Shown: positions 24,800 to 33,134, counted from the first letter of the stretch. The stretch: DNA of 64,000 nucleotides from a virus (IMGVR_UViG_3300044655_000744:1-64000), one strand, 5' to 3'. The notes: generated by a model from the letters alone, not told the origin. Numbers and translations: made by a program.

Positions 24800-25865
24800 G
24801 TGATCTCAAATGTGGAGTTAGCCATTCAACTGGTATGCTATTGGTATGATCAAAGTCGGTGCTATAACAATGCATAGGTACACGTGTGCTAGCTATATAG
24901 GCTGCATCACGTGCTTGTTTCATTGCTAGTTGATCATAGTCTTCATTTGTGTCAACCCAAACAATCTTATCCTTCCAAAATAAAGGAATATCTTCTTGAA
25001 CCCAACGATAATCAGTACCTGTGGGTTGGGCAGCATAGAGCCATTGGCTAGTAGGATTAAAATTAGTCCAGGTGTTATCTCTTTCAGTGTAGCCGATACG
25101 TATTTCCATACCAGTACCAAAGAAGCCATCCGGGATAACCAACGGCGGAGCAACGTTAATTATCTGTGGGCTTACGTGACTGTATCCGTCGTAATGTCTG
25201 ACTAGCTCGCGCAATGGTGCGTATACTGGAGCGGTTAGCTCGTAACCTTTGTGCCACAGTGTATCTGTGCGGAATACCACTTCATCGCCGTATTCATTGT
25301 CTGCCCAATACTTCTTAAAGCGTGCTACCTTAAGAATACGTATAGCATCAAAGGTACGCCAAGTATATTTGACATAGTTCCCATCTGCTGTAAGTTCACA
25401 GTTATGGTGCTTACTCAATCGCATCTGTTCAGGCCAATGGCTGTAATAGATTACACTGTAGGGATTAGGGTCTTGTTGTAGATTTTTAATACCAGCACGT
25501 AGCATATCCAAACTACTGTCAATGAAGATATGGTCGTCATTGCCAGCAAAGAAGATTAGTTCATTGTCATCTGTAAACTGTTCGCATAGTGTACGCCAGT
25601 CTCTGGTATGATTGATACGGTGCCAATGTAGCTCTACATCAGGAAACAACGTGTAGATATATTCTTCTAGCTCTTGTTTACGATTAGCAAACTCAGCTTC
25701 AATTTGAATGTAGAAAATACATTTAGAAATTACTGGTAGCATTGCTGCGTAACTAGCCAGGCAATATTTAAATATGTCCATTCGACTATATTTAGGTAAC
25801 CAGTCACTGCGATGATAATAACTTAGTCCTTGGCTGGTAATTTTTACATTGAATAATAATATCAC
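24792..25865 (-). CDS. Putative glycosyltransferase
   Basis: 357 residues. The segment ELIFFAGNDDHIFIDSS near residue 105 contains an NDDH motif at the position of the DXD metal site in GT-A enzymes, preceded by a strand-helix pattern (KQELEEYIYTLFPDVELHWHRINH). Rich in Trp, Tyr and His. Function assigned from this motif and from the acyltransferase and kinase on either side. Confidence 0.55.
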   Translation of the reverse strand: MILLFNVKITSQGLSYYHRSDWLPKYSRMDIFKYCLASYAAMLPVISKCIFYIQIEAEFANRKQELEEYIYTLFPDVELHWHRINHTRDWRTLCEQFTDDNELIFFAGNDDHIFIDSSLDMLRAGIKNLQQDPNPYSVIYYSHWPEQMRLSKHHNCELTADGNYVKYTWRTFDAIRILKVARFKKYWADNEYGDEVVFRTDTLWHKGYELTAPVYAPLRELVRHYDGYSHVSPQIINVAPPLVIPDGFFGTGMEIRIGYTERDNTWTNFNPTSQWLYAAQPTGTDYRWVQEDIPLFWKDKIVWVDTNEDYDQLAMKQARDAAYIASTRVPMHCYSTDFDHTNSIPVEWLTPHLRSRG

Positions 25866-26575
25866 AGATCAGTTCTTTTTAATAATTTTCCATAGGCCGC
25901 AGTAGTTCCAGGCTCCATGTCTTTTGTTACCAGTTCATGTGCGTAAATTTTACAATTGTCGCCAATCGTTACGTTAGGCTGTTTAGCACTATGTCCATTT
26001 AACACTGTGGCCTTAGTACCCACATAAACATTATTGCCCAAGATAACATTGCTCATTAAGTACGCACCAGCACTTAGTATACAGTTGTCACCAACTGTAA
26101 CGTCGTTGGCAAAACCTGAATTGTCCAATAGGTTACAATGTTGGCCTACACGTGCCCCACCTCTGATGTTTACACCTCGGCTAACAAATGTTCCTGGTCC
26201 GAATTCTACATTTTTACTTAAAAGACTGCGTGGATCTATTAAAGTATGTAACGGTAGCTGTAGATCATCTATAAACTTAATTCGTTGTAGGCGTAATTGA
26301 TAGCCACTTAGGACGTCACTGCCTAGGTTACTATTACCATCCCAGAAGTTACCTACAAAGAATTTAGCGTCATTGAATTTTTTAGGATTTGATATTAGAT
26401 CAAGTTCACTACCTAAGCAAGGTAGTCCGTCGACTGACTCAATACGACCAGCATAGTATTGATCTAAGAATCCCAGAACTTCTATATCTAAGGCCGCGCA
26501 GGTGTCGACTATAAAGTCCCACGTTTGTCTACAGCCGATAATTACCAATGGTGATTTTTTGTCAGTGATTGTCAT
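25862..26575 (-). CDS. Sugar O-acyltransferase, left-handed beta-helix (PglD-like)
   Basis: 237 residues. An N-terminal Rossmann-like segment (PLVIIGCRQTWDFIVDTCAALDIEVLGFLDQ) is followed by hexapeptide repeats (VEFGPGTFVSRGVNIRGGAR, VTVGDNCILSAGAYL, VILGNNVYVGTKATV, VTIGDNCKI) ending in a short helix. This is the layout of PglD/NeuD-type acetyltransferases that acetylate a nucleotide amino-sugar. First gene of the operon; promoter at 26600. Confidence 0.82.
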   Translation of the reverse strand: MTITDKKSPLVIIGCRQTWDFIVDTCAALDIEVLGFLDQYYAGRIESVDGLPCLGSELDLISNPKKFNDAKFFVGNFWDGNSNLGSDVLSGYQLRLQRIKFIDDLQLPLHTLIDPRSLLSKNVEFGPGTFVSRGVNIRGGARVGQHCNLLDNSGFANDVTVGDNCILSAGAYLMSNVILGNNVYVGTKATVLNGHSAKQPNVTIGDNCKIYAHELVTKDMEPGTTAAYGKLLKRTDL

Positions 26576-26578
26576 ATA

Positions 26579-26586
26579 AGTAAATA
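26579..26586 (+). promoter_or_regulatory. Late-type octamer AGTAAATA, 5 bases before ATG
   Basis: AGTAAATA-TAATT-ATG on the plus strand: the octamer, five bases, then the desaturase start, with no Shine-Dalgarno. Same geometry as several other genes here. Confidence 0.45.
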
Positions 26587-26591
26587 TAATT

Positions 26592-27386
26592 ATGCTTAAA
26601 TTATACTATCATGTAAAAAACTTGTCAAACTATCAGCAGACTTTGATTGTCCAATCACTGTTATATCTAACGGTATTATTTACATTAGTATTTGTCTTTG
26701 ACTTAGAGTTATTCTTATGGGGATTATTAATAGGTTGGGTATTATTTTGCGTTGGAGTTAGTATTAGTTTACACAAATGGGCAAGTCATCGAACATTTGA
26801 GCCGCGTAATAGATTAATAAAGTTATTCCTATTATGGGCAGGTACGCAAACAACTCTAGGTACTAGTATAGGATTTGCTGCTGGGCATCGTCAACATCAT
26901 AGAGATAGTGACGGTCCGACTGATCCGTTTATATTGACTGATAGTTTATGGCACAATATTAAGTTGTGGTTCTATCATTTCCCTACTAGCACTATTAGTC
27001 CCAGAATAGTTAAAGACCTAACAGCCGATAGCGATTACAAATTCTTTCATAAAAACTATTGGACAATATGGTCAGTGGTTCCTGCTAGTCTATTGTTAGT
27101 TGGTCCAATGTACTTTGTGTATTTCTTTGCTTTACCGGCAGTGTATGTATTTTTAGGGATGAGCTATGTCACTGTTGTAGCGCACAGCCCTCGATGGAAG
27201 AAATTGTTTAATGGCACAAACAGTTACAACGAACTAGACCACAGCTGGGATAGTTTGTTCTTTACAGTATTGTTTGCTGGAGAAGGATATCACCACAGCC
27301 ACCATGTCTATCCCGGAAAATACAATTATCAAGAAGTTAATGAACGCTTTGATCCAGCTGGTTGGATCATCCGTTTTCTTAAGTAG
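26592..27386 (+). CDS. Fatty-acid desaturase (acyl-CoA/lipid delta-9 type)
   Basis: 264 residues, integral membrane di-iron desaturase: hydrophobic segments near residues 20-60 and 155-195, and three histidine boxes, HKWASH (box 1), HRQHH (box 2) and HHSHH (box 3, after GEGYHHSHH). Introduces a double bond into fatty acyl chains, raising membrane fluidity. All His ligands are in place. Transcribed towards the second desaturase; their 3' ends overlap by eight bases. Its first codons overlap the divergent sigma70 promoter of the acyltransferase gene. Confidence 0.9.
   Translation: MLKLYYHVKNLSNYQQTLIVQSLLYLTVLFTLVFVFDLELFLWGLLIGWVLFCVGVSISLHKWASHRTFEPRNRLIKLFLLWAGTQTTLGTSIGFAAGHRQHHRDSDGPTDPFILTDSLWHNIKLWFYHFPTSTISPRIVKDLTADSDYKFFHKNYWTIWSVVPASLLLVGPMYFVYFFALPAVYVFLGMSYVTVVAHSPRWKKLFNGTNSYNELDHSWDSLFFTVLFAGEGYHHSHHVYPGKYNYQEVNERFDPAGWIIRFLK
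26600..26628 (-). promoter_or_regulatory. Sigma70 promoter of the glycan operon
   Basis: TTGACA (26628-26623), 17 bases, TATAAT (26605-26600), perfect consensus, reading left into the acyltransferase gene and lying wholly inside the start of the divergent desaturase coding region. Confidence 0.8.
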
Positions 27387-28197
27387 GAAAGTGTTGGTTG
27401 TACTGAACTCTATTTGGCACACGCCCAATCAATTTGATTAGCCAAAAACCCAAATCCCAATCTTGATCTGTGAACTTATTGCGGGCGGCGCCTGGTCTAG
27501 CATGATGATTATTATGATTGCCGTCGCCTGGCACAAAAACACTAGCCACACGACTGTTAAAACTTAAATCTCGACTATCAAAATTCTTATAGCCAAACCG
27601 AGACAACCAAGTATTGTGTGCTAGCACTGTGATATAACTGATAGCAGTAAATCCGTAAATTACCGGAACAAAGTAAAGGTAACAGGCTAACTTAATATCT
27701 ATTAGAGACAGCAGCAATACATACCCTAGCACAATTTTAAAATAATGATGATGGAAAAATTTATGTGTAGAGTCTGACATCAAGTCTTTAACTGTTCTTG
27801 GGTTAATATGATAGGTAGGGAAATAATAAAACCAAAGTTTAATACTGCGCCAAACTCCACCGCCATGAGTGTTAGGACTGTGTGGGTCTTCTGGTTTATC
27901 ACTGAACTGATGATGTTTACGGTGAGTAGCGGCCCAACTAATATTGCTACCTAGGCTAAGGATAGAACTACAAAATAACATAATCACCTTAAAGGCAGGG
28001 TGTTTACATTCAAAACTTTTATGACTACTGTATTTGTGTAGGCCCATGCTAGCGCCTATTAGGAATAATATCCAGCTAAATGCCAAACTTAATAGCAGAT
28101 ATATTAAATTAAATTGATATGCCATGGTGTAAATAAAACCAACATAGGCAAACGTTTGCAACATTTTTACTTTGGTGTCTAGACTAATTTTTATCAT
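27379..28197 (-). CDS. Second fatty-acid desaturase
   Basis: 272 residues, same architecture as the plus-strand gene but clearly diverged. Histidine boxes HKYSSH, HRKHH and HNNHH (GDGNHNNHHARPG); box 3 is preceded by FVPGDGN. Four hydrophobic segments. Two different desaturases side by side suggest action at different chain positions or on different substrates, rather than a recent duplication. It has both a sigma70-type and a T4-late-like promoter, so it may be expressed through infection. Confidence 0.9.
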   Translation of the reverse strand: MIKISLDTKVKMLQTFAYVGFIYTMAYQFNLIYLLLSLAFSWILFLIGASMGLHKYSSHKSFECKHPAFKVIMLFCSSILSLGSNISWAATHRKHHQFSDKPEDPHSPNTHGGGVWRSIKLWFYYFPTYHINPRTVKDLMSDSTHKFFHHHYFKIVLGYVLLLSLIDIKLACYLYFVPVIYGFTAISYITVLAHNTWLSRFGYKNFDSRDLSFNSRVASVFVPGDGNHNNHHARPGAARNKFTDQDWDLGFWLIKLIGRVPNRVQYNQHFPT

Positions 28198-28203
28198 GAT
28201 ACT

Positions 28204-28232
28204 ATTATATATGCTTTATTATTTATAGTCAA
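28204..28232 (-). promoter_or_regulatory. Overlapping early and late promoters
   Basis: TTGACT (28232-28227), 17 bases, TATAAT (28209-28204) gives a sigma70-type promoter. Inside its spacer is TATAAATA (28227-28220), an exact match to the T4 late consensus. ATG of the desaturase is at 28197. Confidence 0.65.
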
Positions 28233-28260
28233 AAAAAAGCTCACCGAAGTGAGCTTTTTT
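28230..28260 (-). terminator. Rho-independent terminator after the porin gene
   Basis: AGCTCAC-TTCG-GTGAGCT stem with a TTCG tetraloop flanked by A and T runs on both sides, so it can act in both directions. It ends porin transcription 20 bases past the stop. Confidence 0.88.
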
Positions 28261-28278
28261 GGTTAAACTAAATTATTC

Positions 28279-29490
28279 TTAGAAGAATAAGATAGCGCCT
28301 GCCGATACTGAACGTGATTTACCTTCAGCACCGTTTTGTGCTTCTGATTTAACGTCTGAGTATTCAGCTACTAAGTTCACGTGTTTTGTGAGTGGGTGAT
28401 AAGCACCAACAGTCCACATTTCGTTTTTCGAAACCAATGCGGTAGCTGTTTCACCACTGTTACGGCCTAGTTTACTTTGACCCCAGCTTACGCCAAGTTT
28501 AGTTGCTGTAGGCAATGTGTATGTACCTTGAACGTAGCCACCGTTTGAATCACGACGACGACCTGTAGTATCAAACCCGTCTACTAATTGAATAGTACGA
28601 CCAATACCTTTACCATCATAGTAGTAAGCAGTTAAGCCATATGGACCAGCAGCTAAATTAGTACCAACGTCCCAAGCATAAGCGCGGTCATCTGCGGCAG
28701 AGCCAGTTACACCTTCAACTTTTTGTGAAATAGCACTTGACCATACTTTAGCAGCAATAGGACCTTCTAATGAGTAAGATACTTTACCTTCAAATGCTGG
28801 TTGAGCACCACCGCGTCCTGTTGATGTAGCTGAAGCAGCTTGTACGCCAGCAGTTACGGCATTTAGATCAGCTGTTTGAGCGTTCCATGCCTGTGTTACA
28901 CCTACTGTGAATTGGAAGCCGTCAAAGTTTGGTGATGTGTAAGCAACTTGTGATTTCCAGTCAGCATACATAAAGCCACTACCGATACGACCTAATGTAG
29001 TTGTGTTACCAGCTAGTGCGCCAGCACCTGCACCAACACCTAACAATGTCATATCGTTTAAGATAGCATCACTAGCAAAAATACCCAGGTCTTTACCTAG
29101 TTTTACACTACCCCATGATTTATCACCGATAGTTAAAAATGCTTGACGATTTTCTTGATTAGCACCTTGATCGCCACCCTGTGTTGTTGAAGCACCTGGG
29201 TTAATAGCGATTGTAAAACCAATGTCTAAATCATTTTGACGTGATTTACCAGAAATTGATAATACGTTTGGTAACAAGCCTGTTGTAATGTTTGATTCGT
29301 TACGTTGAGCATTGGCATTAGGACCACCTAGACCACCAACCACTGCACTACCTGTGCCGCGTGTGTTTGTATAGTAAGCGTTAACAACGCCACCAATGTC
29401 TAATGTCCAATCACCTGCCGGAACTTGAATACCTGCGTTTGCTGTAGAGTACATACCAGCTAATAATGTTGCTAATAATAATTTCTTCAT
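28279..29490 (-). CDS. Outer-membrane porin, beta-proteobacterial type
   Basis: 403 residues from the ATG at 29490 with AAAGGAG eleven bases upstream. Sec signal peptide MKKLLLATLLAGMYSTANA with an ANA cleavage site, then GIQVPAGDWTLDIGGVVNAYY, typical first strands of a Gram-negative general porin. Repeated GYY/aromatic-girdle strands (KVSYSLEG, YGLTAYYYDG, AEYSDVKS) and a terminal Phe (SAGAILFF), the BAM-recognition signature. Complete, in frame, with late-type promoter and strong terminator. It looks acquired from a host but is set up for phage-timed expression. Possible roles: altering permeability, replacing or masking the phage receptor, or nutrient supply. Which one cannot be told from sequence. 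Confidence 0.9.
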   Translation of the reverse strand: MKKLLLATLLAGMYSTANAGIQVPAGDWTLDIGGVVNAYYTNTRGTGSAVVGGLGGPNANAQRNESNITTGLLPNVLSISGKSRQNDLDIGFTIAINPGASTTQGGDQGANQENRQAFLTIGDKSWGSVKLGKDLGIFASDAILNDMTLLGVGAGAGALAGNTTTLGRIGSGFMYADWKSQVAYTSPNFDGFQFTVGVTQAWNAQTADLNAVTAGVQAASATSTGRGGAQPAFEGKVSYSLEGPIAAKVWSSAISQKVEGVTGSAADDRAYAWDVGTNLAAGPYGLTAYYYDGKGIGRTIQLVDGFDTTGRRRDSNGGYVQGTYTLPTATKLGVSWGQSKLGRNSGETATALVSKNEMWTVGAYHPLTKHVNLVAEYSDVKSEAQNGAEGKSRSVSAGAILFF

Positions 29491-29545
29491 TACTTTACTT
29501 CTCCTTTTAATGGATAACACTAATGTTATACTATCAGTGTATACG

Positions 29546-29553
29546 TATTTATC
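29546..29553 (-). promoter_or_regulatory. Late-type promoter octamer GATAAATA for the porin
   Basis: GATAAATA on the minus strand 55 bases before the porin ATG, leaving a leader with the AAAGGAG site. Confidence 0.5.
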
Positions 29554-29600
29554 GTAGTCGTTAACAGAGTGTTGCCTTTTGACAACATAGTTTGATAAAA

Positions 29601-29618
29601 TGTTGTATTTTTACAACA
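29601..29618 (-). other. Hairpin over the stop codon of a radical SAM gene
   Basis: TGTTGTA-AAAA-TACAACA, a perfect 7-bp stem that includes the TAA at 29611. A weak terminator or an mRNA 3' end marker. Confidence 0.4.
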
Positions 29619-30948
29619 CTTCCTGGTGCGCTTGCGCAAATTGATCTTCTAACCAAGGCCACAAATCTCGCCAGTTAGTGCCCCTGCGACGATCCATTTC
29701 ATTTAAGTAGGTTTCTAGCATAAGAATTTTACTAGGATCACGCGGTGTCTTTTCTATGCTGTTAGCAATACCTGCCATATACTCTTTAAAGTTCCGCTGA
29801 TATTCTGTGACCGTAGGCATGACGTCAATGACTCTCTGCATATCTTCAGTAAATACACCAGGGCCAAACCACAAGGGGTTTAACTGTGTAGGTTGTAAGA
29901 CGTGCATAAAACTAATACAGATATGCTTAGTAGGTGCTCTAAACTTATCTAAAGCATTTAGTTTCTCAATAAGCTCGGGTAGAGTTTTAATACTAAGTGG
30001 AGTAATGGTTAGATTAACATTAAGAATAATCCATTCTTGTTTGGCCATGTACTCAAAGTTCTTTTCCCATTCGCTAAGTTTTAATCCCCAACGAATGTAT
30101 TCTGCCTGCGGACCCCAACAGTCCATGCTAGCACTGATATTAAGATGTTTAATCTTTTTATCGTCAACCATACGTTTAAGTCTATCAATATAGCCAACAA
30201 AACGCTTATGCTCTACTTTAAGATTGGTAACAATAGTAAAGAACAGGTCTGGGTTAGGATAGTTGTCCCAATGATCTAAGACCATGTCAAATTCTTTTTG
30301 GAAGAAGGGTTCGCCACCCAACATACCAAAGTTCCAGATCTTATGCCCGTGAATGCGTAACCACTCAAACAACTTATCACGCATATCATCATAGCGAGTT
30401 TGATCACGTTCCCAACTTGGGTTAACTAAAATGCCATCTTCCACAGCACTAAATTTGCGATTCTCTTCTTCCCACATGGTACTGAAATGCGGACCACAGT
30501 ACAAGCAGGCCATGTTACATACATTGTTAAAGTAGACTTCTACAATAGTAGGAGTAACTTCTATGGCTTCTGGATTTTCGATAAGTTCCGGAGGCAGTAC
30601 GTTGGTGTGGGTTTCAAACACACCTTTAAGATTACGCAGTTGCACTAGGCGATCACTAACTCCGCCTTTGTCTTCCATGTGCTTACAATATGTACAGCCG
30701 TTAAGGCCGAACTTATCTGTTTCACTTTCCTCAGGCCACCCACCAGCAAGCATACGCTTACGGTCATCTAACTTTTTAGGTAGGTTGTGGAAATTATCAA
30801 AGTTTTCTACAGTTAAATCGTTGTGTACTGTGCGATGACAACTAGCAGTAGTAGCACGATTGAGATAGATCGTACTCCATGACCATTTAAGGTAGCATGA
30901 GGTATCTGATTTTATTGGCCATACTTTGCGATTATCGGTCATATTCAT
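29611..30948 (-). CDS. Radical SAM protein (twitch-type, phage family)
   Basis: 445 residues. [4Fe-4S] motif NNVCNMACLYCGPHFS at about residue 160, MLGGEPFFQKEFD (the GGE strand) and a triosephosphate-isomerase-barrel-like order of strands. The N-terminal part has NGCTYCKHMEDKGG, a Cys pair that may bind an auxiliary cluster (half-SPASM or twitch arrangement). A single gene of a family widespread in phages of aquatic bacteria; substrate unknown. It overlaps the oxygenase-like gene upstream by 17 bases, so the two are coexpressed and may modify the same target. Confidence 0.85.
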   Translation of the reverse strand: MNMTDNRKVWPIKSDTSCYLKWSWSTIYLNRATTASCHRTVHNDLTVENFDNFHNLPKKLDDRKRMLAGGWPEESETDKFGLNGCTYCKHMEDKGGVSDRLVQLRNLKGVFETHTNVLPPELIENPEAIEVTPTIVEVYFNNVCNMACLYCGPHFSTMWEEENRKFSAVEDGILVNPSWERDQTRYDDMRDKLFEWLRIHGHKIWNFGMLGGEPFFQKEFDMVLDHWDNYPNPDLFFTIVTNLKVEHKRFVGYIDRLKRMVDDKKIKHLNISASMDCWGPQAEYIRWGLKLSEWEKNFEYMAKQEWIILNVNLTITPLSIKTLPELIEKLNALDKFRAPTKHICISFMHVLQPTQLNPLWFGPGVFTEDMQRVIDVMPTVTEYQRNFKEYMAGIANSIEKTPRDPSKILMLETYLNEMDRRRGTNWRDLWPWLEDQFAQAHQEVL

Positions 30949-31564
30949 CCGGAGTTTTAATTGTTAGGCCTAATAAGACACTATATCTATCGTAGTTGCT
31001 ATTATTAATACCACTGTGGTAATTCTCATAAGCATTTGCCGCAAACCAGCCTGAGCCAAACTCTGTGTTCATTACTACAGGATTAGTTAATTGGCGATCT
31101 TCGTAAAATGTTGTAGCTACATCAGGGTCATTATGTTCTGTAAAATATATCATGCCTGCGCCGACAAGTCTACGATAGTCGTTGTGTGGTTCTAATTTAA
31201 ATCCAGGTTTGTCTAACATAAATTCCATGTGTAGTGTTGCCCACTTGCGCATTTGATCTTTCGATAGGCTCCACATACCTTCGAATCCGGGATTAAAAGA
31301 ATATAGTGCTTCTAATAAAGGTTCGTGCGTGTCGATGCTTTGTAAGAAATCGTGTATTTGTTTTAACAAAGGACTAGTTATATCTTCACGCATTAATCTG
31401 TAGCGTCGACTCCAGTTATAGTTTTCGTGTCCCATAGGAACACTTTCTCCCCAACTAGTCCACTTTTGTTTTTTAAGTTCTTCTATTAACGTTGTGTGAT
31501 CTACACCTGGGTCAAATTTAATCGACGATAGCAAATATCTTGCTTGACTGAATTCTATTTTCAT
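30932..31564 (-). CDS. 2-oxoglutarate/Fe(II) oxygenase-like protein
   Basis: 210 residues. A jelly-roll signature in the second half: EPHNDYRRLVGAGMIYFTE gives the H-x-D iron ligands, YHSGINNSNYDRYSV gives the distal His and the 2-oxoglutarate-binding Arg. The spacing and the RRLVGAGMIYFTE block are repeated in the divergent plus-strand gene, so the two are paralogues. Such enzymes hydroxylate proteins, nucleotides or small molecules. ATG lies five bases after AATAAATA without a Shine-Dalgarno. Confidence 0.75.
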   Translation of the reverse strand: MKIEFSQARYLLSSIKFDPGVDHTTLIEELKKQKWTSWGESVPMGHENYNWSRRYRLMREDITSPLLKQIHDFLQSIDTHEPLLEALYSFNPGFEGMWSLSKDQMRKWATLHMEFMLDKPGFKLEPHNDYRRLVGAGMIYFTEHNDPDVATTFYEDRQLTNPVVMNTEFGSGWFAANAYENYHSGINNSNYDRYSVLLGLTIKTPDEYDR

Positions 31565-31569
31565 GTTGT

Positions 31570-31586
31570 TATTTATTGGGTAAATA
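31570..31586. promoter_or_regulatory. Back-to-back late octamers in a 27-bp divergent spacer
   Basis: AATAAATA on the minus strand (31577-31570) and GGTAAATA on the plus strand (31579-31586) are one base apart. Each ends five bases before the ATG of the gene it faces (31564 minus, 31592 plus). The whole control region of two paralogous oxygenase genes fits in 27 bases. Confidence 0.55.
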
Positions 31587-31591
31587 TTAGT

Positions 31592-32191
31592 ATGGATATT
31601 ATATTTGACAAAAAACGTAATTTTGTATACGAAACATTCTTAACTGAATTCCCTTATAGTTATGAAGAGCTGTTAACTGACCTTAAACAAGAGGATTGGA
31701 TCAGCTCAGAATCTGAGGGTTTATTGGGCAAGTTTCGTGCGCCAACTCTCAAGAGTGAAAAATTAAAATACATCATTGAATGGTTTACACAAGATTCTGC
31801 TTGCCTTAAAATAATTAAAAATATGTATCAAGACGAAGAATACTTCAATGAGTGGAAATTGTCAGCTGAAGAGCTTGATAACATTACGCATTCTAGTGCT
31901 CTTTGGACTTTAGATAAGCCCGGGTATCATGCTGCTACGCATCTAGACAATCGGCGTATAATAGGAAACGGCATGATATTCTTCACTGAGGGAGACGATC
32001 CTAACCAAAGTACTTTCTTCTATTCCGATAAAAACGGAAATAATCCGTTACGTATACCTACAGGTTATGCCCAGGGGTGGTTTGCTGCTAATACAAACGA
32101 TGCGTGGCACGAAGGGTTCAACCGTACAGCAGACAAAGATCGTTACAGCTTGTATTTTCTTATTTTTATGAATACTGCTAAAAAACATTAA
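31592..32191 (+). CDS. 2-oxoglutarate/Fe(II) oxygenase-like paralogue
   Basis: 199 residues from the ATG at 31592; earlier in-frame starts would run into the divergent gene. HLDNRRIIGNGMIFFTEGDD carries the H-x-D pair and AWHEGFNRTADKDRYSLYF the distal His and Arg, in the same order and spacing as the protein at 30932. The N-terminal halves have diverged. GGTAAATA ends five bases before the ATG. Confidence 0.75.
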   Translation: MDIIFDKKRNFVYETFLTEFPYSYEELLTDLKQEDWISSESEGLLGKFRAPTLKSEKLKYIIEWFTQDSACLKIIKNMYQDEEYFNEWKLSAEELDNITHSSALWTLDKPGYHAATHLDNRRIIGNGMIFFTEGDDPNQSTFFYSDKNGNNPLRIPTGYAQGWFAANTNDAWHEGFNRTADKDRYSLYFLIFMNTAKKH

Positions 32192-32475
32192 CCAGCAAAC
32201 GTATCGCCCGAACCAGCAGCTACCGCAGTACACCCAGCGATAGCATCACCTACTCGACCCATACCCTTACCATTAACAAATACAGTAGCACTACCAGCAG
32301 CTATCGGTGCCGAATGGCCGGGGCAAGGTGCTCCTGGTAATAAATGTCCTGTATTTACATCGCCTTGACGGCTAATAGGAATACCATTACAGAACGTATC
32401 CGGACTACCGACGGCACGTGTCATACCCGAACAGTGTGTTACGTCTGCGTCACCAACTCTAGTTACTGCGGGCAC
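32188..32475 (-). CDS. PAAR-repeat spike tip protein
   Basis: 95 residues with the PAAR layout: MPAVTRVGDADVTHCSG, HLLPGAPCPGHSAPIAAGSATVFVNGKGMGRVGDAI. Metal ligands of the PAAR cone (His/Cys residues in THCSG, CPGHS) are present. PAAR proteins sharpen the tip of the membrane-puncturing spike of contractile tails (T4 gp5.4). Overlaps the gene upstream by 17 bases. Its 3' end meets the plus-strand oxygenase gene, overlapping by four bases. Confidence 0.9.
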   Translation of the reverse strand: MPAVTRVGDADVTHCSGMTRAVGSPDTFCNGIPISRQGDVNTGHLLPGAPCPGHSAPIAAGSATVFVNGKGMGRVGDAIAGCTAVAAGSGDTFAG

Positions 32476-32893
32476 GATTCCATCCTCCGTTTGTTTCTCT
32501 AGCTACTAATTCTGGCAATATCTTTTCCCATGGGCTCATGTCATGATGTATCCAGTGTGTGTATTTAATTAATTCATCTTGCCGTTTGAACGTGTAAGTG
32601 AATGTGATGTCGTGTGTGTCATCTGGGGCAAAGTTAATTACATTGTCAATCTCAAACGGTATATCTTCTAAGCGAGTGTATGTTACTAGTTTGCCATTGA
32701 CTAACACAGTAAACTTATGATTAGAGAATATATCTATACCGTAACTACCTTCTATAACATAGCAATCGTCTTGCTTAGTTACTGTAATATCAGTAGGTTG
32801 AAATGGAGTTACTCCTACAAACTCATCTGCTTCAACCTGAGTGTGTACAGGTTTAAATTGCCATAAGCGTTCGTTTGCTTGTTCACGATTCAA
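32459..32893 (-). CDS. Baseplate-associated protein, unassigned
   Basis: 144 residues, beta-rich with many aromatic residues (FTYTFKRQDELIKYTHWIHH). It lies between the spike-like protein and the PAAR tip with overlaps on both sides, so a baseplate or spike role is likely. No family recognised. Confidence 0.6.
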   Translation of the reverse strand: MNREQANERLWQFKPVHTQVEADEFVGVTPFQPTDITVTKQDDCYVIEGSYGIDIFSNHKFTVLVNGKLVTYTRLEDIPFEIDNVINFAPDDTHDITFTYTFKRQDELIKYTHWIHHDMSPWEKILPELVARETNGGWNRARSN

Positions 32894-33129
32894 TTTAAAT
32901 CAATCCTTGGCGCTACTAACCCGATGTGGGTACCTGATGTAATTTGTAGGTTGCCCTTGGCATATAGTTCTAAGTTACTTGGACTTGCTACTAACACAGT
33001 GCCATCTTCTTTAATTTGTATTACTACACCACTACGGTGCGTTATAAGTAGATCGTTGGATGCTACTTTTTGTATTTCATAAGTTTTAGTTGGTACTATT
33101 AATTGTTTGAGTTTTGTTAAGACATTCAT
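32890..33129 (-). CDS. Small spike-like protein
   Basis: 79 residues. The C-terminal half alternates short strands (GVVIQIKEDGTVLVASPSNLELY, GNLQITSGTHIGLVAP), like the repeating beta-helix at the end of phage spike proteins. ATG five bases after AATAAATA, no Shine-Dalgarno. First gene of a three-gene spike cassette. Confidence 0.6.
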   Translation of the reverse strand: MNVLTKLKQLIVPTKTYEIQKVASNDLLITHRSGVVIQIKEDGTVLVASPSNLELYAKGNLQITSGTHIGLVAPRIDLN

Positions 33130-33134
33130 AGCAA

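Noticed and set aside
26592-28197. The two desaturases as a recent inverted duplication
   Set aside because: The His boxes and flanking residues differ too much between the two; separate origins or an old duplication fit better.
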